Positions 1-6,800 of a stretch of 15,946 nt of DNA are shown here, in pieces. The position numbers and the translations under genes are program-made. Source of the DNA: Gammaproteobacteria bacterium (GTDB taxonomy: Bacteria; Pseudomonadota; Gammaproteobacteria; QOAV01); assembly GCA_027067235.1 (NCBI GenBank), contig JALXFQ010000275.1, forward strand, positions 1 to 15,946, written 5' to 3'. A model generated the notes under the pieces. That model saw only the letters and a list, made by a program, of their open reading frames with translations. It ran no database searches and had not been told where the DNA came from. How positions within the stretch are numbered: the first letter of the stretch is position 1; each line of letters begins with the position of its first letter.

Positions 1-311
1 TGCGCCATCACGAACTGGGTTACCGCGCCAATGCCATGATGGTGCTGGATGTGCCCGACGATCAGGTGGAGGCGGTGGGCTGGCGTTTGTCCGCCGTGGA
101 TTGCGTCACTTTGTGCTACCAGCGTCCACGCCGCCTGCCGCAATGGCCGTATAATTTGTTCTGCATGATACACGGCAAGGATCGCGCCGATGTGCTGGCC
201 TGTATCGACGACGTTGTCAACGAACTGCAACTGGCAGGTCTGCAACGGGCGGTGCTGTTTTCAAAGCGCCGCTTCAAGCAACGCGGCGCGGTGTACCGCA
301 AGCGCCCATGA
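1..311 (+). CDS. nirL: Siroheme decarboxylase subunit NirL-like, 3' part
   Basis: The gene is cut by the window start; the frame is open from base 3 and stops at 309-311, giving about 102 C-terminal residues. Seen: an LGYRANAMMVLDV stretch followed by CYQRPRRLPQWPYNLFCMIHG, the hallmark second half of the AhbB/NirL/NirH type of siroheme decarboxylase subunit (Lrp/AsnC-like fold). The same motifs recur in the nirH-like gene at 808. Known for the family: NirDLGH removes carboxyl groups from the C12 and C18 acetate side chains of siroheme in heme d1 synthesis, in the cytoplasm. The stop overlaps the next start as ATGA, so translation is probably coupled. NirL is chosen over NirH because a second such gene lies downstream in the usual L-G-H-J order; a fused NirDL cannot be excluded because the 5' end is missing. 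Confidence 0.82.
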   Translation, partial: RHHELGYRANAMMVLDVPDDQVEAVGWRLSAVDCVTLCYQRPRRLPQWPYNLFCMIHGKDRADVLACIDDVVNELQLAGLQRAVLFSKRRFKQRGAVYRKRP

Positions 312-790
312 GCGCTCCGAAAAAGGCGGTGAAAGCGCCGGATCATCTGGATCAGCTGGATCGGGATATCATCAACCGGCTGCAAAAAGGGTTCCCGCTT
401 TCTGACAAGCCCTATGCCGCAGTGGCCGGGGAACTGAATACCCGTGAATCGGAGTTGTTGCGGCGTTTGCAGCGCTTGCTGGACGACAGAATACTCACGC
501 GCTTCGGGCCGTTGTTCAACGCCGAAAAAATGGGCGGGGCCCTGAGCCTTTGCGCCATGAAAATACCGCCGGAAGTATTCGATGAAGTGGCCGCCCAGGT
601 CAATGAATTTTCCGAGGTGGCGCATAATTACGAACGCGAACACGCCCTGAACATGTGGTTTGTACTGGCCACGGAAACGGAACACGCAAAACAGCAGGCC
701 TTGCGGCGGATCGAAAAAACGACCGGTTACCCGGTGTACGATATGCCCAGGCAGGCCGAATACTATGTGGGCCTGTATCTTCAGGCATGA
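308..790 (+). CDS. nirG: Siroheme decarboxylase subunit NirG (AhbA/NirD type)
   Basis: A 160-aa protein matching the AhbA/NirD/NirG half of the siroheme decarboxylase family. Residues about 15-65 form a winged-helix segment as in Lrp/AsnC regulators (LDRDIINRLQKGFPL...). Then come the family signatures RFGPLFNAEKMGG, HNYEREHALNMWFVLATE and a C-terminal EYYVGLYLQA. It would pair with the NirL/NirH-type subunits to convert siroheme to 12,18-didecarboxysiroheme for cytochrome cd1 nitrite reductase. The start is ATG 308, overlapping the upstream stop (ATGA). There is no clear Shine-Dalgarno, so it is probably read by coupling. NirD and NirG are close paralogues; the name NirG rests on its place between the nirL-like and nirH-like genes. 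Confidence 0.88.
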   Translation: MSAPKKAVKAPDHLDQLDRDIINRLQKGFPLSDKPYAAVAGELNTRESELLRRLQRLLDDRILTRFGPLFNAEKMGGALSLCAMKIPPEVFDEVAAQVNEFSEVAHNYEREHALNMWFVLATETEHAKQQALRRIEKTTGYPVYDMPRQAEYYVGLYLQA

Positions 791-796
791 CTATCT

Positions 797-800
797 GGAG
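797..800 (+). promoter_or_regulatory. Ribosome binding site favouring nirH start at 808
   Basis: GGAG seven bases before ATG 808. The competing ATG 787 has only AGG at 783-785, one base away. The site supports the shorter NirH but does not exclude coupling at 787. Confidence 0.5.
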
Positions 801-807
801 CGCGGAC

Positions 808-1323
808 ATGCTGACGCAGCAGGACGAAGGCGATCTGGCCGGTGACATGGTTGCGCTGGACCGCAAGCTGGTGCTGGCCCTGCAATCCGGTTTGCCGCTG
901 GTTCCCCGGCCCTATGACGCCATCGCCGACGAGCTTGGCGTATCGCCGGATCTGGTCAGGCAACGTCTGGCACTGATGCAATCCGACGGTCGCATCCGCC
1001 GCATCGGCGCGGTTCCGAATCATTACCAGCTCGGTTACACCGCCAACGGCATGTCGGTCTGGGACGTGGATGACGGGCAGGTGGACGCCATGGGCGCAAA
1101 AATCGGCGCGCTGGATTTTGTCAGTCACTGTTACCGCCGGCCGCGCCATCTGCCCGACTGGCCCTACAATTTTTTCGCCATGGCCCACGGCAAGAGCCGC
1201 GCCGAAGTGGAAGACAAGGTAAAACAAATCGCCGATATCATGGGCAACGCCTGTCGCGGTTATGAGATACTGTACAGCAAACGTATATTGAAAAAGACCG
1301 GGATGCGAATAGGTGGAAGGTGA
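808..1323 (+). CDS. nirH: Siroheme decarboxylase subunit NirH (AhbB/NirL type)
   Basis: A 171-aa subunit of the AhbB/NirH type. It has an N-terminal winged helix (LDRKLVLALQSGLPLVPRPY), then RRIGAVPNHYQLGYTANG and CYRRPRHLPDWPYNFFAMAHG, and ends with YSKRILKKTGMR. The HY pair after RRIGAV is in the region the family uses at the active site. ATG 808 is preferred because GGAG lies at 797-800, seven bases upstream. ATG 787 in the same frame overlaps the nirG stop (ATGA) but has only AGG one base before it; it would add seven residues, and both starts are plausible. It works with NirG and NirL on siroheme. The C-terminal half is clearly related to the partial gene at the window start, as expected for NirL/NirH paralogues. 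Confidence 0.88.
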   Translation: MLTQQDEGDLAGDMVALDRKLVLALQSGLPLVPRPYDAIADELGVSPDLVRQRLALMQSDGRIRRIGAVPNHYQLGYTANGMSVWDVDDGQVDAMGAKIGALDFVSHCYRRPRHLPDWPYNFFAMAHGKSRAEVEDKVKQIADIMGNACRGYEILYSKRILKKTGMRIGGR

Positions 1324-1441
1324 GGTGTCGGGAGCGAGTGAAATAGTTACGCCATTGCATGTCCTGCGGAGCGATGTGATCGTTCGGGCGCAGTGGTTCG
1401 GGAATTGCTTCGCCCTCTCTCCCAACGACGTGGCCCGGATT

Positions 1442-1469
1442 CCTCAAGCCTCAAGTCTCCAGCCTCAAG
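1442..1469 (+). repeat. Tandem heptamer repeat just upstream of nirJ
   Basis: Four consecutive 7-base units: CCTCAAG, CCTCAAG, TCTCCAG, CCTCAAG. Three are identical and the third has two changes. The array ends seven bases before the chosen nirJ ATG (1477), where the ribosome binding site should be. It lies in the 153-bp (1324-1476) gap between nirH and nirJ, which otherwise shows no gene. It resembles the short tandemly repeated heptanucleotides known from several bacterial genomes. Confidence 0.75.
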
Positions 1470-1476
1470 ACTGAAA

Positions 1477-2688
1477 ATGTTCCGTATTTCCCAATTCATG
1501 CAGGAACTGAAAAACCCGACGCCAGTCGGGCCTCGCCGCCATCCGCCCGGTCCGGTGGTGATCTGGAACCTGGTGCGGCGTTGTAATCTGACTTGCAAGC
1601 ACTGTTATTCCATTTCCGCCGACGTGGATTTCCCCGGCGAGTTGAATACGGAAAAAGTGTTTGAGGTAATGGATGATCTCAAGCGTTTTCGCGTGCCGGT
1701 TCTGATTCTTTCCGGCGGTGAGCCGCTGCTGCGACCGGACATTTACGAGATTTCCCACCATTCCAGAGACATGGGTTTTTATACTGCCCTGTCCACCAAT
1801 GGCACCCTGATCGACGAGAGCAATATCGGGAACATTGCCGCCGTGGGTTATGACTATCTTGGCATCAGCATTGACGGCCTGCGTGATATTCACGATGAAG
1901 TACGCCAGAAAAAAGGCGCGTTTGATGCGTCCATGCATGCGGTGCGGCTGTGTCGCGATGCCGGTATCAAGGTCGGGTTGCGTTTCACCATCACCCGGAC
2001 CAATGCTCATCAGTTGCCGGATTTGCTGGAGCTGATCGAGCGTGAAAATATCGACAAGTTTTATTTGTCACACCTGAATTATGCGGGGCGCGGCAACAAA
2101 AACCGCAAGACGGATCTGCATCACCAGATGACGCGTAACGCGATGGACTTGATGTTTGATACCGTATGGGCGGATATCGAAGCCGGGCGAACGCGCGAAT
2201 TTGTCACCGGTAATAATGACGCCGATGGCGTTTATCTGTTGCATTGGGTGCAGCGCCATTTTCCCGACAGGGCCGGGCATATTCGCGCCAAACTCAGACA
2301 GTGGGGTGGAAATGCCTCCGGCGTCAATGTGGCGAATATCGACAATCTGGGCAATGTTCACCCGGACACCATGTGGTGGAACTACACCCTCGGCAACGTA
2401 AATGAGCGGCCCTTCTCGGAAATATGGATGGACACGTCTGACCCGCTGATGGCCGGGCTGAAGCAGTTTCCACGGCAGATTGGCGGTCGCTGCAGCGTCT
2501 GCCAGCACCGCGATATCTGCGGCGGCAACACCCGCACCCGGGCTTATCAGATGACCGAAGACCCGTGGTGGGAAGATCCGGGTTGCTATCTGAGCGACGA
2601 GGAACTGGGCATTCGCCCGCAACAATACCAGCACCTGCAGCCGCAACCGCTGGAACTGCAAACACGGGTGGTGCGTTACGGCAGCTGA
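1477..2688 (+). CDS. nirJ: Heme d1 biosynthesis radical SAM protein NirJ
   Basis: A 403-aa radical SAM enzyme with a SPASM-type C-terminus. The [4Fe-4S]/SAM motif CNLTCKHC places Cys36, Cys40 and Cys43. The SAM-binding GGEP follows (LSGGEPLLRPD), then SISIDG-like GISIDGLRDIHD, and a C-terminal cluster region with Cys339, Cys342, Cys348 and Cys370 (CSVCQHRDICGGN...DPGCYL). Known for the family: NirJ acts on didecarboxysiroheme, removing two propionates on the way to the oxo groups of heme d1. The start at ATG 1477 gives MFRISQFMQELKNP, which fits the usual NirJ N-terminus. The frame is open back to ATG 1393, but that extension (serine-rich, crossing the heptamer repeat) is not NirJ-like. No good Shine-Dalgarno is seen. 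The stop lies only 4 bp from the stop of the convergent regulator gene. Confidence 0.95.
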   Translation: MFRISQFMQELKNPTPVGPRRHPPGPVVIWNLVRRCNLTCKHCYSISADVDFPGELNTEKVFEVMDDLKRFRVPVLILSGGEPLLRPDIYEISHHSRDMGFYTALSTNGTLIDESNIGNIAAVGYDYLGISIDGLRDIHDEVRQKKGAFDASMHAVRLCRDAGIKVGLRFTITRTNAHQLPDLLELIERENIDKFYLSHLNYAGRGNKNRKTDLHHQMTRNAMDLMFDTVWADIEAGRTREFVTGNNDADGVYLLHWVQRHFPDRAGHIRAKLRQWGGNASGVNVANIDNLGNVHPDTMWWNYTLGNVNERPFSEIWMDTSDPLMAGLKQFPRQIGGRCSVCQHRDICGGNTRTRAYQMTEDPWWEDPGCYLSDEELGIRPQQYQHLQPQPLELQTRVVRYGS

Positions 2689-2692
2689 TGCC

Positions 2693-3445
2693 TCAGTGGA
2701 TTTCCGCTGCCGTGGTATCTTTTTTGTCGGTGCAGGAAAAGTGGCCGCCATCCAGCTGGATCAGCTTTTTCAGCGCGTCAACTTCCTTCAACACCACATG
2801 ATCTTTCTGTATCTGCACCAGCCCGCTGTCGGACAGACGCTTCAGCGTGCGCGACAGCGTTTCCGGCTTGATGGACAGGCGCGAGGCAATGACATGCTTG
2901 GGCGCACTGAGACAGACATCGCAATTTTTATCCGAAGCGTCCGGGTTCTGATCCAGCAGATATGTCACCAGCCGGTAAGTGGCGTTGTGCAGAGTCAGAC
3001 GCTCCACTTCGTTAACCAGCCAGTGCAGACGCTGGCTGATGCGCGCCATAATATCCAGACAGGCTTTCGGTGAGTCGTGCAACACCGCCAGATAGACAGC
3101 AGCGTCGATGGAAACCAGCCGTGATGGCGCCAGCGCCACGGCATTGACCGGATACCCCGGGCCGCCGTTGAAGATCACCGCTTCGGCAAAAGTCTGGCCG
3201 GGATGGATCAGGTCGATGACTTTCTCGTTGCCATCCGGGGACAGCCGGGTCAGCTTGACCGAACCTTCCAGCAGCAGGAAAAAGGCCTTTGCCGGCATGC
3301 CCTGCTCAAACAGGGTCTGACCAGATTCCATTTCGATCAACGTCATGCCGTCCAGGACACGCGCTAACTGGTCCCGGTCCAGATCCGAGAACAAGGGATT
3401 GGCCTGAATTTTTTTCCGGCTTTCCTCGGTAAGACCTAGCGACAC
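2693..3445 (-). CDS. dnr: Dnr-type Crp/Fnr family transcriptional regulator
   Basis: A 250-aa Crp/Fnr-superfamily regulator. Residues about 15-125 form the cyclic-nucleotide-binding-like beta barrel (LFEQGMPAKAFFLLLEGSVKL, then TFAEAVIFNGGPGYPV). A dimer helix covers about 125-155. The HTH lies at about 180-212 with recognition helix PETLSRTLKRL; Glu195, Ser198 and Arg199 give the E--SR signature of regulators reading TTGAT half sites. The N-terminal cysteine cluster of FNR is absent, and the TFAEA and NATYR stretches resemble Pseudomonas Dnr, a heme/NO-responsive activator of denitrification genes. This fits the nir neighbours. Start ATG 3445 has GGAG six bases upstream (plus-strand CTCC at about 3452-3455). 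The C-terminal tail after about 230 is polar and longer than in Dnr. An NnrR- or FixK-like role is possible; the direct target genes are inferred only. Confidence 0.88.
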   Translation of the reverse strand: MSLGLTEESRKKIQANPLFSDLDRDQLARVLDGMTLIEMESGQTLFEQGMPAKAFFLLLEGSVKLTRLSPDGNEKVIDLIHPGQTFAEAVIFNGGPGYPVNAVALAPSRLVSIDAAVYLAVLHDSPKACLDIMARISQRLHWLVNEVERLTLHNATYRLVTYLLDQNPDASDKNCDVCLSAPKHVIASRLSIKPETLSRTLKRLSDSGLVQIQKDHVVLKEVDALKKLIQLDGGHFSCTDKKDTTAAEIH

Positions 3446-3505
3446 ATCAACACTCCAGCGTAAAACCGCCCCCGGAACGGGTTCTGTTTATCATTATCGG
3501 CTAAT

Positions 3506-3511
3506 ATTATC
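3506..3511 (-). promoter_or_regulatory. Probable -10 element of dnr
   Basis: GATAAT read on the minus strand, about 60 bases before the dnr start codon and correctly spaced from the FNR-like box at 3536-3549. A second GATAAT on the same strand (3498-3493) could also serve. Confidence 0.35.
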
Positions 3512-3535
3512 ATGGTGATGAGTGTGGTCGAGAGC

Positions 3536-3549
3536 CTGATGTATGTCAA
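3536..3549 (-). promoter_or_regulatory. FNR/DNR-like box upstream of dnr
   Basis: CTGATGTATGTCAA on the plus strand (TTGACATACATCAG toward dnr) matches the FNR/DNR consensus TTGAT-N4-ATCAA at 8 of 10 fixed bases. A -10-like GATAAT (minus strand, 3511-3506) would put transcription start near 3499. The box centre would then be about 43 bases upstream, close to the class II activator position. This suggests autoregulation or control by an FNR homologue. It is a prediction from spacing only. Confidence 0.5.
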
Positions 3550-3673
3550 TAAACAGCGCCGAAGCAACAGGTATGACGTTGCTGTAAGAACCCCTGTGCA
3601 ATCTGGCCCGGCGCGGTTTCCCTGTTTTCGTTGTTGAACAACCGAATACACCGCCCGGAAGGGGCCAGCCACT

Positions 3674-3703
3674 AGCCCGGATCCTTTATGAAATATCCGG
3701 GCT
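3674..3703. repeat. Perfect 9-bp inverted repeat, AGCCCGGAT/ATCCGGGCT
   Basis: The arms at 3674-3682 and 3695-3703 are exact reverse complements around a 12-base loop. There is no T run on either side, so it is not a clear intrinsic terminator. The AGCCCGGAT...ATCCGGGCT core resembles the short intergenic palindromes dispersed in many proteobacterial genomes. It lies between the dnr and rhs promoters. Confidence 0.6.
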
Positions 3704-3775
3704 GGATTCTGTATTGACAGCGAGCAGCCGGGTACTGCAACAGAATCCCTGACGCAGTCCGGCCGCATGTCATGA

Positions 3776-3804
3776 TTGAATCCAGCACTGCCGAATGCTA
3801 TTTT
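3776..3804 (+). promoter_or_regulatory. Possible sigma70 promoter of the rhs gene
   Basis: TTGAAT (3776-3781), a 17-base spacer and TATTTT (3799-3804), each 4 of 6 to consensus. Transcription would start near 3811, about 35 bases before the chosen rhs start. A TTGACA at 3714-3719 has no convincing -10 at the right distance. Confidence 0.3.
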
Positions 3805-3833
3805 CAGAAGATAATAAAAACGCAGTGCAATCC

Positions 3834-3840
3834 GGGAGGG
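3834..3840 (+). promoter_or_regulatory. Strong ribosome binding site deciding the rhs start
   Basis: GGGAGGG five bases before ATG 3846. The in-frame ATG 3795 has no such site and lies inside the putative promoter; starting at 3846 also puts a normal signal peptide at the N-terminus. Confidence 0.65.
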
Positions 3841-3845
3841 TTTGG

Positions 3846-6800
3846 ATGAAGGGTGAAAGGGCGGGGTTCGGCTGCCCGGCAGTGACGCGCCGTTTTTTTG
3901 TCTCGTTGCGGTTCTTTTTTGCCGCTGCTCTGTGGCTTTTTACATTCTCTGCCTCTGTTTTAGCTCATGTTACCGATTGCAAGGGTTCGTCGCCTGATGG
4001 ACAGGCTATTTGCACCGAGCCGCTGTTTACTGATTTCACCTACGGAATTTGCCGCAGTTACCCTCCTTCGATTGCGGCGTGGAAAGTGTGGTGTGTGGTG
4101 CAGGGCGGAACTGTTGTCGAGGAACCCCGCCAGCATTGCGAGGGCGACCAGCCAGTCACCGATGGAAACATTTATACCTTCAGTGAGGCTTTCGCCAGCT
4201 GGGGGGGTGTTTGCAATATCGAAGGCGTTGACAAAGGCTGGCTGGGACACGGAGAACGTATCAATCCGCCAGATCCTTTTTGCTGGGATTTTGTCCCGGA
4301 ATACGTGAATGGCCAGAATGTACACTCCCTTCGCGAGCTAAGGTTCACCGGCACCCGTGGTTCTTCGTGTGACAACGAGTTGAAAGAGCGCTTCATTGCC
4401 CGTCGCGACAGGAAGGCGTACTGTCCGCCGGGATACACTGGGCGATCCCTTGAAAGCGGCGTTGATTCCCGCATGGAGTGCTACAAATTCAAGGTGGAAG
4501 AATGCACGGCTGGTAATCCGGTTACAGTCACCTCATTGGCAAAAATTCAGAAAGAGACCGATTACGCGTCAGCTCAGGCCGGGTTATCGTTCAGCCGCAC
4601 CTATAATAGCCAGAGTTATCTGCTTCCGCTGGGTAGTGCGAATCATCCTACTACTTCCGGCACAGATTTCTGGACCCACTCCTTCGACAAAAGAGTCTAC
4701 GACATCAGCTCGGACTCGGCCCTGGCCAACGTCAGGCGCAGTAATGGCGAGATACTCAGTTTCAACCCCGATGGTTCGCCCTCGAACGCCACCCGAAAAG
4801 AAAAACTCGATCGGCTGGAGAAACTCGCTGCCGGCGGCTGGCGTTATACCCGCGCCGACGGCAGCCAGGAAAATTATGACAGCAACGGCAGACTGATCGC
4901 CGAGACCACCCCGGCGGGGCAAATCACTCAACTGACTTATAACGCACAAAACCAGTTGAGCGCTGTTACCGGGCCGTCGGGTCACCAGCTAACATTTACC
5001 TGGGACACTGAAGGCCGTCTGGCGACCATGATGGATCCTGCCGGGGGAAGCTATGTGTACAGCTACGATGCTAACGGCAACCCGATATCGGTACGGTATC
5101 CTGATGGAGCGGAACGTCATTACCACTATGAGGTTAGCTACCACAATGACTCGTCTACTAGCAGCAATCGTTACCTGCTGACCGGTATTACTGACGAAAA
5201 TGGCGACCGGTTTGCTACATTCGAGTACGATACCGATCTTTACAAACACGCGAAAGTCACCCGGCACGCGCAAACAGACAACGGCGCCCCGCAGGAGAAA
5301 CTCACTTTTAGGGGATTTCGAAATAGCTATGGGCGATGGATGGCCGGCTCATACTATATCGACTCAGTCGGCACCAAAACCGCTTTCTCGAATACACTGG
5401 TGGCCGGTGTAGTTCGGCCGTTGCAAATATGGGTTTACGGCGATACTACGGTTACAAGAAGCTTCATCCATGACACTGCCGGCAACATCACCAACCGCCG
5501 CGATGAGAATAACCGCAACTCAACCTACACCTGGAACGCCACCAACCAGAAAACCTCCATGACCGAGGCGGCGGGTACGCCGCAGGCGCGCACCACGACC
5601 TATGAATATCTGTCGCCGACGCTGGATCGGGTTACCCGTGAAACCAGCCCCGGCGTCAGCGCCGGCCACCAGAAGCAAACCGTCACTGTCTATGACCCCA
5701 ATATCCTCAAGCCGCTGAGCATCACCCAAAGCGGCTTCCGGCCCGACGGCGCGCCGGTGTCGCGCACCACCACGTTCCAGTACGACGCCTTCGGCCACGT
5801 CATGCAGATCGACGGCCCGCGCACCGATGTCGCCGACATCACCAGCTACACCTGGTACAACTGCAACACCGGCGGCCGCTGCGGCCAGTTGGCGTCCGTC
5901 ACCAACGCCCTCGGCCAGACCACCACCTACGACAGCTACGACGCCAACGCCAACCTGTTGCAATCCACCGACCCCAACGGCATCGTCACCAACCTGACTT
6001 ACGACGCGCGCAACCGGCTGCTGAGCATTACCCGCACTCCGCCCGCCGGCCAGGGCAGCGCCCGCGTCACCAGCTACACCTACGACAAAGTCGGCCAGAT
6101 GACCTCCGTCGCCCTGCCCGATGGCGTCAGCCTGGCCTACAGCTACGACGCCGCCCATTACCTGCGCAGTATTACCGACAACCTCGGCAACCGGGTGGAA
6201 TATCACTACGACCTCAAGGGCAACCGCGACCGCGAAGACATCAGGGACCCGCAAGGCAAACTGGTGCGCTCCATTCGTACCGCCCACGATCTGCGCGACC
6301 GCGTCAGCCAGATCACCGATGCCGGCAACACCAGCGTCATCGACCACGACGCCGTTGGCAACACCGTGTCGGAAACCGACCCCAACAATAACCCCGCCAC
6401 CACGCACGAATACAATGCCCTCGACCAACTGGTCAAAACCACCGACTCTATCGGCGGCGAAACCCGCTACGAATACGACCCGGCCGGGCGCGTCAGCAGA
6501 ATCACCTCGCCCATCAACGCCGAAACCGTCTACCAGTATGACGACCTCGGCAACCTGCTGCAGGAAACCAGCCCCGATCGTGGAACCATCAGCTACGTCC
6601 ATGACGCCGCCGGCAACGTCACCTCCGTCACCGACGCCCGCGGCGTTACCACCAGCTATATCTATGACGCCCTCAACCGGCTCGTGGGCGTCAACCCGCC
6701 CGGCGCCGCCGAAGACATCGTCTGGGCCCATGACAACTGCGCCAACGGCATCGGCCGTATCTGCAACGTACAGGACGAAAGCGGAACCACCGTCTACAGC

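Noticed and set aside
655..807. Extended nirH start at 655
   Set aside because: It would overlap nirG by more than 130 bases and the extra residues are not NirH-like; 808 or 787 fits the family length.
1393..1476. Upstream start for nirJ at 1393
   Set aside because: The extension translates the heptamer repeat and is unlike NirJ N-termini, which begin at MFRIS-like sequence.
3674..3703. Intrinsic terminator at the AGCCCGGAT inverted repeat
   Set aside because: There is no T run after either arm, a long 12-base loop, and no gene ending nearby; it is listed as a repeat instead.
3714..3719. TTGACA as -35 of the rhs promoter
   Set aside because: It is a perfect -35 but no -10-like hexamer lies 16-18 bases downstream; the 3776-3804 pair is slightly better.
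3436..3768. 110-codon minus-strand frame upstream of dnr
   Set aside because: It covers the dnr promoter region and the inverted repeat, has no family features and no ribosome binding site.
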